Shown here one piece after another: positions 10,175 through 20,063 of a stretch of 64,000 nucleotides of DNA; positions within the stretch are counted from its first letter, which is position 1; each line of letters begins with the position of its first letter. The notes below the pieces were generated by a model. That model did not search any database, was not told where the DNA came from, and saw only the letters and a list, made by a program, of their open reading frames with translations. This stretch comes from Clostridium sp. (lineage in GTDB: Bacteria > Bacillota > Clostridia > Clostridiales > Clostridiaceae): positions 154,565 to 218,564 of the forward strand of contig NZ_JARIDH010000022.1 of the NCBI RefSeq assembly GCF_029267215.1, in the 5' to 3' direction. The position numbers were made by a program, and so were the translations under genes.

Positions 10175-10867
10175 TTATAGCCACCTATAGTTTAAAAATC
10201 CAAATCCTCTTGAATTGATTTCTCCAATTCCTACACCTATACTCATATAAGCTATCTTTTGAGATAATTCATCATCACTTACATTTAAGGTTAATTTATC
10301 ACCGAGAATTTTTATTTCTTTATAATTTGTGGCTATTGGTTTTTTATTATTAAATTCTATAGAATTAAATAAAGGAAAATCTTCATTTATATTCTCTCCA
10401 TAAAACTCGTTATACTTTTTAATCAGGTTAACTTTTAATCTATTTGCATACTCATCAATATTCATATTGCCTTTCCAATACCCAAAATCATTTTTAATTA
10501 CAACTGGAGTAATTGAATAAAGTCTATCAATATGATGTTTTTTTATTTCTTTAATATCAACTTTTATACACTTTAATGATTTTGTATAACTTTTATGAAG
10601 TTCGTTTAAAAGATAGTTAGCTAACTTGCTATCTATTGTTCGTAATTGAAAAGTATAAATATTGTCCTTTTTATAAATCTTTTCTTTTTCAACAGGATAA
10701 AAAGAATTAAAAGTGTACATCTTGTACGAATTTTTCTTATGTAAACTTAAAAATTCATCATTTCTCGATAAAGTTGTATCTATAAGCTTACAAATCTCTT
10801 TTGAAGCATCACTCTGACTTATATCATCTAAAGTATAAACTTTTATATCTTCTTGAAAAATATTCAC
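10175..10867 (-). CDS. cas6: CRISPR repeat endoribonuclease Cas6
   Basis: Cuts pre-crRNA within the repeats. The protein has 230 residues, two RAMP-like halves and the signature glycine-rich loop near the C terminus (IGVGIGEINSRGFGFLNYRWL). A possible active-site histidine lies in IKKHHIDRLYS; this assignment is inferred. The start is the GTG at 10867, eight bases after AAGGAGG; a GTG three codons earlier overlaps the Shine-Dalgarno site. It is the first gene of the operon, which leaves a leader of about 380 bp between it and array 2. Confidence 0.94.
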   Translation of the reverse strand: MNIFQEDIKVYTLDDISQSDASKEICKLIDTTLSRNDEFLSLHKKNSYKMYTFNSFYPVEKEKIYKKDNIYTFQLRTIDSKLANYLLNELHKSYTKSLKCIKVDIKEIKKHHIDRLYSITPVVIKNDFGYWKGNMNIDEYANRLKVNLIKKYNEFYGENINEDFPLFNSIEFNNKKPIATNYKEIKILGDKLTLNVSDDELSQKIAYMSIGVGIGEINSRGFGFLNYRWL

Positions 10868-11250
10868 TCTTCTCACCTCCTTATAAAATATTCCTTTATA
10901 TTAAGTTTAGTTCTTGATAAAATACATAATAAATTCAAAAATTTAACTTAATAATATTTACCTTTTGTCAAAAACATCTTATGTTATAGTTAAAAATTTT
11001 CACTCATTAAAAATATTTTTTAAACACTCAAAGAGTTAACATTAATTAAATATATTTGACAATTTAATTTTATCACCATTTTTTTACTTGTCAAATTTTT
11101 CTTTTTTAAATTTAACCATTTATTTAATTTTATTCCATTATTTATTTAAAATTTATTTTTTATTTTATAAATTTATTACTTAATTATCCATACTTTTATC
11201 ATTTAAACAAATTTTAAAAAGCTTGATAATCTAATTTTAGTCTTTATCTT
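10868..11250 (-). promoter_or_regulatory. cas operon promoter region with a CRISPR-repeat relic
   Basis: This region of about 380 bp has no gene. On the minus strand TTGACA (plus TGTCAA at 10967-10972) is a good -35 box upstream of cas6, with AT-rich -10 candidates (TATTAT closer, TTAAAT at 19 bp). Directly upstream of it, 10973-10992 reads AAACATCTTATGTTATAGTT, clearly similar to ATACATCCTATGTTAAGGTT of the CRISPR repeat. The rest is low-complexity A/T with no hairpin that stands out. Confidence 0.6.
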
Positions 11251-13833
11251 TTTAATGTGTACACTATGTTAAGGTTCAATGAGCAGAAATTGGAAAATGT
11301 GGATTGGAGCAGATTATTTAAATACATCCTATGTTAAGGTTCAATTATACTACTATACTACTTCCTATAGAAATACTATCTATTTAAATACATCCTATGT
11401 TAAGGTTCAATGTTGCTAATCTTTTGTCTATGTTATAGCCTAATTTATTTAAATACATCCTATGTTAAGGTTCAATAAAGTTATAGAAGGATTCTTATAT
11501 ATTTCTTTTAATTTAAATACATCCTATGTTAAGGTTCAATGCCATTAATATAGTTGGTAAATTAGTTGCTATAGCATTTAAATACATCCTATGTTAAGGT
11601 TCAATTAATAGACAATATAATGGATAACAATATATATCTATCATTTAAATACATCCTATGTTAAGGTTCAATTTGTCTATATACATTAGAGGAAGCTCAA
11701 GAGCGAATATTTAAATACATCCTATGTTAAGGTTCAATGATAATGGTTTGAGTATTGAAGATTTAACTACGAAATTTAAATACATCCTATGTTAAGGTTC
11801 AATAAGATTAGTAGACTCTGTTATTGTAATTGTTACGTTATTTAAATACATCCTATGTTAAGGTTCAATAAGTCTTTTCTTAATCTAATTTCATGCTTAT
11901 AAACAATTTAAATACATCCTATGTTAAGGTTCAATTTGCTCTTAAAGTTCAGGAGTTCAGAACTAAAGCAAGATTTAAATACATCCTATGTTAAGGTTCA
12001 ATATTATAACTTGTAATAATAAAAAATATTCTTATATGATTTAAATACATCCTATGTTAAGGTTCAATGATATTGAAGAAATAAACGACTTTATGAAAAG
12101 TTCATTTAAATACATCCTATGTTAAGGTTCAATCTACCCTTAAATTCTATACCTGCACCACTTCCAACATTTAAATACATCCTATGTTAAGGTTCAATCC
12201 AACTCTTGATAATGAGCCTGAATACATCACTTCATTTAAATACATCCTATGTTAAGGTTCAATTTAGTGTTCTCTTCTTGTAGTTGTTTTAAAATGTTAT
12301 TTAAATACATCCTATGTTAAGGTTCAATTTAGTTCTCTCTTTTCCTGTCTTAGTAATGTAATCTATTTAAATACATCCTATGTTAAGGTTCAATGCTCAA
12401 CTTGCCGTTACCGCAGCAACAAAAGCTAATTTAAATAAATCCTATGTTAAGGTTCAATTTACACCTCAGCCAGTAGCATCTCAACCAACTGTATTTAAAT
12501 ACATCCTATGTTAAGGTTCAATATGCTATGGGATTTAATACAGGTTCAATGTCAAAATTTAAATACATCCTATGTTAAGGTTCAATGCTGGAAGAAAAGA
12601 TGTTATAAAGGCTGTTGATTAATTTAAATACATCCTATGTTAAGGTTCAATTAGCCTTTTCTAAGTTGTTAATGGTGCAAGTGTTGTATTTAAATACATC
12701 CTATGTTAAGGTTCAATATAAGCTTATAAGAGTATTTAAACAAGAAAAATTTATTTAAATACATCCTATGTTAAGGTTCAATAAATATATTGTTGATTAT
12801 TAGAGGAACGTCTTATATATTTAAATACATCCTATGTTAAGGTTCAATTTGAACCAAACAATCTGTTAATAAACTTACATCATTATTTAAATACATCCTA
12901 TGTTAAGGTTCAATTAGAAAAATTTGCAATTACATTTTTCTTTTCAACATTTAAATACATCCTATGTTAAGGTTCAATCTTCAAGGTAATTTTAGAATTG
13001 GACAAGATAATGTATTTAAATACATCCTATGTTAAGGTTCAATTAGCTCTCTTCTTCATCTGTAGCTTGTTTGTAAACTATTTAAATACATCCTATGTTA
13101 AGGTTCAATATAAAAATGATTCTGTAGAAGTTTTTATAATAAGCAAATTTAAATACATCCTATGTTAAGGTTCAATACTATATCTCCACACTTTTTCAAG
13201 CGCTGGTAAACAATTTAAATACATCCTATGTTAAGGTTCAATAGGAAGATGAGTAAATTTCTAGTTTATCAAGCTAAATTTAAATACATCCTATGTTAAG
13301 GTTCAATGAAGAAATGACAATGTTAAATATGTTGACATACAAATTTAAATACATCCTATGTTAAGGTTCAATATAACAAGTAACAATATAACAAATGGAG
13401 GAGAAATAATTTAAATACATCCTATGTTAAGGTTCAATGTATGGCTTAGAGCAATCAATTGCTTTATTACTATATTTAAATACATCCTATGTTAAGGTTC
13501 AATAACAAAATGCAAAAAACCATTTGTAACAGAACCACTATTTAAATACATCCTATGTTAAGGTTCAATTTAAGATAAAATATCAATTTTAAATAAAAAA
13601 TATTCATTTAAATACATCCTATGTTAAGGTTCAATTCAGCATTTATAACTTCCTCTGCTTCATGTTCATCTATTTAAATACATCCTATGTTAAGGTTCAA
13701 TAGAAAAAGTAAATTCGCAAAGTCAGGGTATGCTGATATTTAAATACATCCTATGTTAAGGTTCAATTTCAAAAATGCTTAAAAATAAGAATTAATTTAC
13801 ATCATTTAAATACATCCTATGTTAAGGTTCAAT
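11251..13833 (-). CRISPR. CRISPR array 2, type I-B, 40 repeats / 39 spacers
   Basis: It uses the same 30-bp repeat as array 1. Counted repeat starts run from 11251 and 11316 to 13804. The first copy (11251-11280) is degenerate in its left 13 bases but keeps CTATGTTAAGGTTCAAT, which marks it as the terminal, oldest repeat. One internal copy (12429-12458) has AAATAAAT instead of AAATACAT. Spacers are about 34-37 bp. The leader at the right end and the degenerate left repeat both say the array is transcribed on the minus strand toward cas6. Confidence 0.99.
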
Positions 13834-14040
13834 ACTTGAAAAATAGCCATTCTTCTATTTTAAGATTTAACTTAATATTAGTTATTTACTTACTTCTAAT
13901 ACTATTTTACCAATGTTTTTCATTAATTGAAAGTATTAATTTTAAAATTGTGTTTAATGTAGTTATTTCAATGGTTTAAGCATGTTTTATAAACAATTTT
14001 AATTGGTAAAAATTTTGTTATTATTAGTACTTGATTTATA
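13834..14040 (-). promoter_or_regulatory. Leader of CRISPR array 2
   Basis: Shares the same blocks in the same order as the array 1 leader: the repeat-proximal ACTTGAAAAATAGCCATT, TTTTACCAATGTTT (from about 13905), GTTATTTCAATGGTTTAA and AATTGGTAAAA (about 14001). The inverted arms TTTTACCAAT/ATTGGTAAAA are kept although the surroundings have diverged, which argues that they are functional. Confidence 0.85.
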
Positions 14041-14118
14041 TTTTAATTTTGTTATTAAGAAAATTGTATTTCACAAAAAATATTTGATGAATAGTTAATT
14101 TTATTTACAAAATGACTA

Positions 14119-14138
14119 TTGTTATAATATTATAACAA
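14119..14138. repeat. 20-bp perfect palindrome in gene-free DNA
   Basis: TTGTTATAATATTATAACAA is its own reverse complement, and weaker symmetry (AAAATGA / TCATTTT) continues outside. No gene starts next to it. It could be an operator left from a lost gene. The gap from 14041 to 14553 otherwise holds only the coding remnant listed separately. Confidence 0.6.
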
Positions 14139-14259
14139 CAATCATTTTACATTTTTCCAATTAAATTTTAAAAAGCATAGGTGAGTACTTCTTCCAGCTT
14201 TAATATTAAAATTAAATACTATATAAGTATTTATCTATTTTTCATAATTACCTATTATT

Positions 14260-14352
14260 TTAGCCTAAAACTTCTTTAAATGGTTCTACGCCTGCCAAAG
14301 TAGCCGATTTTAGCACTAACGATTCTAATAAACGCACTTGTTTTATCACTGC
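14260..14352 (-). pseudogene. Possible 3' remnant of a lost gene
   Basis: This stretch is richer in G+C than the surrounding intergenic DNA. The minus frame ending with TAA at 14260 reads 30 codons including LLESLVLKSATLAGVEPFKEVLG, a helical and protein-like segment, but a stop lies directly upstream and no start exists. Overlapping frames are also open over short distances, so the true frame is uncertain and the family is not recognised. Confidence 0.35.
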
Positions 14353-14553
14353 TTAAATTATTAGTATCTTTGATTAACCTGCAAAAAATCAAATCATCTT
14401 GCAGCTTTGTTTACCATGCAAAAATTTATTCAAACTTATATAAATTTCAAAGAAAGAATAATTTTAAGAATAATTAAGCTATTTTTTCATAACAACTTAA
14501 GAGATTCTATATTCATGGTTTTATTTTTTTAAGTGTTTAGCAAATGCTTATAT

Positions 14554-15765
14554 TTAAACGCAATCTAGGTTTTCTATATATAAAGGTAGTGGAAACCAGC
14601 TCTGTATAAAGTTTGGAATATCTTTATTAAAATCAAAATAAGATTTTAATGGGGAGAATATGAAATTCATTGCCTCTAATTCCCCTAGTTCAATATGAAA
14701 TTTTCTTATGTTTTGTGATTTTAATTCCTTATTACCTGACCCTTCCTTACTTAATTCATCCTTATATTCTTCTATTTTCTTTAATTCTATATTATTGTTA
14801 CTAACTTTTATATTTAAAACCCCATAATTTTCTATGCCTATGCTGCATTCTCCATCAGCTAAATTTGAATAGGTAGCTTTTAGTTTTAAAAATAACCCTA
14901 CTACTTTTTCATAATTAAATATTCTAAAGTTGTTGTTTATATTGATTGAGTAATTCTCACATATCTTCATAAGCTTAGATATTTTCTCAATTTCATGAAC
15001 TCCTAATCTTAAATTCACTTTCCCTAGCTTAAATCTTTTTATATATGAGGCTATAACAAGGTCTATATCATTATTATCCTCTAAAGCCACCTCAAAAATA
15101 GTGCTGTTAATTGAAGATATATAGCCTATGAACTCATAATTTTTGTATATGGAATAAGTGGTTGCATTCCATGACTTTGCTATGTCTAAAAACTTTTCCC
15201 TCTCTCTTTCTACCTTTATGGTTTTAGAGGAATGTATCTTGTATGCCTTCTCTAAAAGATTACTTTTACTTTCATCTAAAATTTCAAACATTATACCTTC
15301 ATAATCCTCTTCAGTAAACTTATAATTTATGTTTAAATCTAGAATCTTAAAGTTTATCTGCTCTCCACAGGGTTCATAGCCAAAATGTTCATACCTCTGT
15401 CTATATCCACTAAGAACGCTCATATCCACATTCTCATTTTTCATATCTTCAATAGACTTAGTCATAAGTTCTTTCATATATCCCTTTCCCTCAGAATAAG
15501 GATGAACTGCTACAGAACCTATGCCAGCTACCTTAACATTTTCCCCTAGTAGATTTAGATTTAGTGGAAATGAACAAACCACTCCTTTTATCTTACCCTC
15601 TTCTTTCATAATGTGATGATATTTCATGGTGTCATTATTTCTATATAACTTAGGCAATAAAGTTGGAAAATCTGTCTTACCACCTGAATGACTAAATACA
15701 TAGTTTATGAAGTCTACTAATTCCTCAAAATCACTTTCTTTTGCTTTTAAATACTCTTTTCCCAT
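14554..15765 (-). CDS. Eis-like GNAT N-acetyltransferase
   Basis: Protein of 403 residues with the three-part layout of Eis/SCP2-type acetyltransferases: an N-terminal GNAT domain with the acetyl-CoA loop in AVHPYSEGKGYMKELM (about 91-106) and LSGYRQRYEHFGYEP, a second degenerate GNAT fold, and a C-terminal sterol-carrier-like domain from about residue 290. Members acetylate amines, including aminoglycosides in mycobacteria; the substrate here is unknown. ATG follows GGGAGAGTAT. It stands alone between the CRISPR locus and a terminator. Confidence 0.85.
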   Translation of the reverse strand: MGKEYLKAKESDFEELVDFINYVFSHSGGKTDFPTLLPKLYRNNDTMKYHHIMKEEGKIKGVVCSFPLNLNLLGENVKVAGIGSVAVHPYSEGKGYMKELMTKSIEDMKNENVDMSVLSGYRQRYEHFGYEPCGEQINFKILDLNINYKFTEEDYEGIMFEILDESKSNLLEKAYKIHSSKTIKVEREREKFLDIAKSWNATTYSIYKNYEFIGYISSINSTIFEVALEDNNDIDLVIASYIKRFKLGKVNLRLGVHEIEKISKLMKICENYSININNNFRIFNYEKVVGLFLKLKATYSNLADGECSIGIENYGVLNIKVSNNNIELKKIEEYKDELSKEGSGNKELKSQNIRKFHIELGELEAMNFIFSPLKSYFDFNKDIPNFIQSWFPLPLYIENLDCV

Positions 15766-15870
15766 AATATACTCTCCCTTTTAAATAAAACTCTATAAAA
15801 ATCTTCCTTATTATTTTTAATATTCTCTATTATATTTAACTCCTCAAATCTTGAAAAATCATTTCCATAA

Positions 15871-15912
15871 AAAAAACTCTTGTTATTGAGTTATAAAAAG
15901 AGTTTTTTTTCA
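15871..15912. terminator. Bidirectional terminator
   Basis: AAAAACTCTT pairs with AAGAGTTTTT around TGTTATTGAGTTATAA, flanked by A-runs and T-runs. It lies just after the lipoprotein stop at 15915, so it should end that minus-strand transcript. Confidence 0.8.
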
Positions 15913-15914
15913 TT

Positions 15915-16694
15915 TTATTTGTTATCATTCTTTTCTGGTTGCCAATTTGTATTTTCTGGTTGCCAATCAGATGGCTTTGGATTATTTTTTGAAGTTATAA
16001 GTGTGCCTGTACTATTTACCCAAAATGGATTGAAGTAATCATAGGCTATTTCTCCTGCTGACACCTCTCTATATTTATTAGTTTTTATGTCTAATTGCTT
16101 TAATTCATCTTTTTTAGCTGCATCATATAGATCTTTGTAATTATAAACTTTTCCATTTTCACCTATTATGGCAAAATTAGCTCCCTCATTATAGCCAGAT
16201 AAATAAATACTTGCTTCCATAATCGTAGTTATCCAAGCTTTCTTTCCATTTATTAAATAATCAGCTTGTCCAAGCTTAGCATTATCTTTTGTAGTATCAA
16301 CATAAAACTTTCCTAACTTGTCATTTAAATCTCCATCTAAACTGGCTACCACGGCACTTCTTCCTTGAAATTTCATTGCAAGGTCTGGATTTCCATTTCC
16401 AAAACTTTTTGCTTGCTCATCAGTTAAATGAAGAATTTCTACTGGTATTAATCCATTATCTATAGCCACTTTTCTCAAGAAACCTATGGTTTCATCACAG
16501 CCTTTTTTATCATCCATACTATTCTTATTAGAGATTTTATTAGAATTTTCCTCTTTATTTTTATTAATATTGCTACTCATATTATTTGTAGATTTATTAT
16601 CCATCTGTTTATTATTTTTTCCACATCCAATAAAAGAACCACCTAAAATTCCTATAACTATTAATAAACTTAATACTTTTCTCATGATATTCAT
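15915..16694 (-). CDS. Uncharacterised lipoprotein
   Basis: Has a type II signal peptide: a basic start (MRKVLS), a hydrophobic core LLIVIGILGG and the lipobox SFIGC. A spacer rich in Asn, Lys and Ser follows, then a globular domain of about 190 residues (ETIGFLRKVAIDNG to NPFWVNSTGTLI). The tail carries DWQPENTNWQPEKND, a short repeat. Start taken at 16694, five bases after AGGAAGG; earlier Met codons lie too close to or before that site. I do not recognise the domain. Anchoring on the outer face of the membrane is expected. Confidence 0.75.
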   Translation of the reverse strand: MNIMRKVLSLLIVIGILGGSFIGCGKNNKQMDNKSTNNMSSNINKNKEENSNKISNKNSMDDKKGCDETIGFLRKVAIDNGLIPVEILHLTDEQAKSFGNGNPDLAMKFQGRSAVVASLDGDLNDKLGKFYVDTTKDNAKLGQADYLINGKKAWITTIMEASIYLSGYNEGANFAIIGENGKVYNYKDLYDAAKKDELKQLDIKTNKYREVSAGEIAYDYFNPFWVNSTGTLITSKNNPKPSDWQPENTNWQPEKNDNK

Positions 16695-16889
16695 CATTTC
16701 CTTCCTAAGTATATCCATTAAGTTTATTTTAACATTATATGATAAATTTGTTAATAATATAACCTTTTATTCATATATAAACCTTTAATTTTATTAGATA
16801 AAATATAAAACAAATTTTTAATTTATATGATTCATTATGACATATAACTGTATTAGAATTAAAATTTCTCTAAAATTTAGTTAAAGTCT

Positions 16890-17591
16890 TTATTTAAATT
16901 TAAACTCAATAACAATCTTATTAAGCCATGAGGGATTAATTCCTATCTTCTTAGCTATTTTACTACTCATTCCAAAGGAATTATCTAGATTTAGTGTGTA
17001 AGAAAACTCCCTTTTCTCCTGATTTGAAAGCTTAGTAGTTAATTCTTTAAAATCATCAATCCAAAAACAAGTATTTTTTTTAAAATTCTCTTCTTCATCA
17101 CCATAAAAGGTAAGTTCTAAAGACTTAGAATCTATTAAGGTAACTCTTCCAAATTCAGAAAGCTTATCCTCCTCTATGTTTAACTCCTTAAAACTTGAAA
17201 AATCATTTCCCTCTTTAATATTAACCAAAACCTTGTTACAATGTAGATTTTTATGAAGATAAGTTGCTATTTCACCTATCTGCTCCATTAATATGTACTC
17301 ATGAAAACACCTTGCCTCAATAAGAGAAGTTTCATTTTTAGGATGACTCAAATAATATTGCTTTCCCCCAATCCATTGATTGCCTAAAAGATTTTTGAAT
17401 GTATCAAGGCTCTCTTGACTATCAATGAAATAAAGGTTTCCTTCCAAAAAGAAATCCTCAAGTCCCCTCTTAAAATTTGAAATAGAATAAAAACTCCCCT
17501 TATTTCTTCCTAAAGGAGAATTAACCTTTGGTTTATCCTTAAAATTTCTACCATTTAAACCCATATCTATTTTGTATATCTTAGTTTCCAT
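16890..17591 (-). CDS. Unknown protein
   Basis: 233 residues with no signal peptide or membrane segment. It starts METKIYKIDMGLNGRNF and contains GRNKGSFYSISNFKRGLEDFF and ARCFHEYILMEQIGEIATYLHKN; no nuclease or nucleotide-binding motif is apparent. The ATG at 17591 sits six bases after GAAGGTG; a GTG five codons earlier lies within that site. It is downstream of the Argonaute gene but separated from it by a terminator, so it is probably its own transcription unit. Confidence 0.7.
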   Translation of the reverse strand: METKIYKIDMGLNGRNFKDKPKVNSPLGRNKGSFYSISNFKRGLEDFFLEGNLYFIDSQESLDTFKNLLGNQWIGGKQYYLSHPKNETSLIEARCFHEYILMEQIGEIATYLHKNLHCNKVLVNIKEGNDFSSFKELNIEEDKLSEFGRVTLIDSKSLELTFYGDEEENFKKNTCFWIDDFKELTTKLSNQEKREFSYTLNLDNSFGMSSKIAKKIGINPSWLNKIVIEFKFK

Positions 17592-17705
17592 ATCATACAC
17601 CTTCACACTCTTATTTAACTATATTCATTTAATAGAACACTCTAATTTAATCACTATATAATTTTATCATATAATAGGCTCTCTTAAAATTAACACATAT
17701 AAAAT

Positions 17706-17745
17706 AAACTCTTTATACTTAATAAAATATAAGCATAAAGAGTTT
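17706..17745. terminator. Terminator after the Argonaute gene
   Basis: AAACTCTTTATACTT pairs with AAGCATAAAGAGTTT (one G-T type mismatch), followed by T-rich sequence on both strands. It ends the DUF262-Argonaute transcript, which runs on the minus strand. Confidence 0.8.
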
Positions 17746-17776
17746 TTACTAAAATTAATATAAGTAATTTTTAACC

Positions 17777-20026
17777 TTATAAAAAGAACAACCTATTATC
17801 CACTCTCCCCTGTGGAATAAATTCTATTGCTTTACAAATTTTATCTGCATATCCTGTGGTTATTGGAAGTCTTAAACTCTTTGTTGATCCAACATGTATT
17901 TGAGTTAATGCATATATCTGATGTAACACAGTTAGCATATCAATGTCACCATAGGATTTCTCTATTTTCAACGGTTTTGGTGAGCCTAAAGTTTCTTTTA
18001 TATCAGTTGTGACCATATATGCTTTATCACCTTTTAATATATAGCTTCCCTTTTCTGGATTTAATATTTTTCCTTCTTTTATATTTGCAATTTTTAATGG
18101 TGTACTTTTTTTAACTTCTATTATGTTAAACTTAATGTTCTTTTTCCCAAAATACTTTTCATACCACTCTAAATCTTCTCTTGAAAATCCATCTCTATGT
18201 ATAACAATATTTTGGGGATAAGCTCCATTTTCCTCTTCATATGAAATTAACACCTTATCAAAAATCTCCTGTAGTATATCAGTATTAATCTTTTCTCCAC
18301 TTTGAGGAACATTTGGTTTATAATAATTTATAAGCTTTCCATACTTATCAAAAACAACAGAGCATGCTGGATAATGAATTCCTTTTTCTCTAGTTCCAAC
18401 ATCTAATCCAACAAAACAATCTACCTCTCCTTTCATATCCTTAACAACCCATGGTATTCCTCCTATTTTTCCTAAAATACCCAAAACTATATTATGTAAA
18501 TAATATAATCCTGTGTTATCTCTACTTTTTGCAAAGATTTCTGCTGTTTTTACTGATATCATTTGAGAGGGCAAATTTAGCTCAGCCCATATTTTCTTAA
18601 AAGGATTATAAGAATTCTCTATTTCTTCCTCTCCCATATCAGGTACAACAGCTACTACAAAATCTACCTTATTATATTTCTTTAACTTTAATGCAGCCTT
18701 TTTATATTCAGTAATATCTCCTAATTTATACCCTTCAAAAATACATTCTTTATGATTAAATTCCACATTCATTAAATTCTCTGGTATGTATTTATTTCTT
18801 TCTCCATGATATTTTCCATATTTAGAAAAATCATATATGGCTCTTATAGCTTTTCTACTTATCTCATCAAACTCTTTAGGATATAAAACTCCAAATTTCA
18901 CCTTGCCCTCTGGTAATTTATAAAAACCATTAGAAAATATCTGCATCTTATTTTTTATAATTCCTCTAGATCCAACAAGGACTGGTTCCTCTATTTTCCC
19001 ACTGCTATAACCTAATAAACCAACTTCTTCATAATATTTATTTTCAAAACTTAAATTATTAAGTTCTTCAATAACTCCAATATCCCTAACAAATGCTTTT
19101 AATGTCTCATATCTATAATTCATATTCATCTTAATCAAAGGCTCAATCTCTTTAGAAAAAGAGGAATCATTTTTTGATAAATACTCTCTAGTTATAATAG
19201 GTTTTAATGCATGTGGTATAAAAAACAAATTTCTTTTATTAGCCTTTACATTTATTACATTGGCATCTAAATCTTCTTCAGTAAAATTTTTAATTCTATA
19301 TGCTTGATTATTATTTTTATAGTAATCTATTAATGATTGTCCTAAGCTTGTTGGTTCAGTTATTTTAGTTTCCAATATACTTTCTATAACTAAATTCCCA
19401 TTTATATTAGCCCATTCATTTTTTACAGCTAGTCCAGTTACATCTAATCCTTCTTTCATCATCTCATATATATTTTTCTTAGTTGAAAAATCAGCTGAAC
19501 AGCTTAAATATAAAATTACATGACCTAATTTATTAACTACAGGAGAAATTCTAAATTTTCTTTTTAACTCAAATCCTTTATTACTTTTCTTAAATTCTTC
19601 TTTTAACTCCTTAGTTAATATTGTATTCCCAAGTATTTCTTCTGTGAAATTAGCCTTGTATTTATTATATTTACCAAAAACTTTAACCTTTTTAAGATTT
19701 AAATTTATGTAATACTTAACAACCTCTCCATAAATATCTTTATTATCTTCTATATTTAAAACTTCACTTTTTTCAAAGTTTATATTTGCAAAATCTAAGT
19801 CCTCTATATCTTCAAACTTTTCTAATGTATATAATTTATCATCTTTTATAAATACACCCTTAAACATATTTCTTGAATGCATCTTATATCTTGCACTCTT
19901 AATGATTTTGTAAAAATTATCACATTTTCCTTTTCCAGTTACATTATACTTATAAAACAACATAGGCTTTAAACTTCCTATGCCTTTAAATGCTTCAATT
20001 GTTAAATTTGACACATTATACCTCAT
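17777..20026 (-). CDS. ago: Long-A prokaryotic Argonaute nuclease
   Basis: Guide-directed nuclease of 749 residues, the size of C. butyricum Argonaute and with the same opening (NLTIEAFKGIGSLKPMLFYKY). The PIWI domain keeps a full catalytic tetrad by my count: D542 in VGLDVGTREKG, E578 (glutamate finger) in SGEKIN, D612 in IVIHRDGF and D728 in TTGYADK. N, PAZ and MID regions lie before it (MID about 430-530, YNKVDFVVAVVPD onward). Mesophilic clostridial relatives use short DNA guides to cut DNA and defend against plasmids and phages. The Shine-Dalgarno site is weak, which fits translational coupling to the DUF262 gene 37 bp upstream. A terminator follows. Confidence 0.96.
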   Translation of the reverse strand: MRYNVSNLTIEAFKGIGSLKPMLFYKYNVTGKGKCDNFYKIIKSARYKMHSRNMFKGVFIKDDKLYTLEKFEDIEDLDFANINFEKSEVLNIEDNKDIYGEVVKYYINLNLKKVKVFGKYNKYKANFTEEILGNTILTKELKEEFKKSNKGFELKRKFRISPVVNKLGHVILYLSCSADFSTKKNIYEMMKEGLDVTGLAVKNEWANINGNLVIESILETKITEPTSLGQSLIDYYKNNNQAYRIKNFTEEDLDANVINVKANKRNLFFIPHALKPIITREYLSKNDSSFSKEIEPLIKMNMNYRYETLKAFVRDIGVIEELNNLSFENKYYEEVGLLGYSSGKIEEPVLVGSRGIIKNKMQIFSNGFYKLPEGKVKFGVLYPKEFDEISRKAIRAIYDFSKYGKYHGERNKYIPENLMNVEFNHKECIFEGYKLGDITEYKKAALKLKKYNKVDFVVAVVPDMGEEEIENSYNPFKKIWAELNLPSQMISVKTAEIFAKSRDNTGLYYLHNIVLGILGKIGGIPWVVKDMKGEVDCFVGLDVGTREKGIHYPACSVVFDKYGKLINYYKPNVPQSGEKINTDILQEIFDKVLISYEEENGAYPQNIVIHRDGFSREDLEWYEKYFGKKNIKFNIIEVKKSTPLKIANIKEGKILNPEKGSYILKGDKAYMVTTDIKETLGSPKPLKIEKSYGDIDMLTVLHQIYALTQIHVGSTKSLRLPITTGYADKICKAIEFIPQGRVDNRLFFL

Positions 20027-20063
20027 TTTAAACTTTCATGGAATATAAATTTAGTTCTTCCAT

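Noticed and set aside
12542..12550. AGGTTCAAT inside a spacer as an extra or broken repeat
   Set aside because: Only nine bases match, spacer length is normal, and the flanking repeats are complete. Chance or protospacer sequence explains it.
17777..20026. Inactive or short Argonaute
   Set aside because: All four catalytic residues are present at the spacing known for the C. butyricum enzyme, and N, PAZ-like and MID regions are included in the length.
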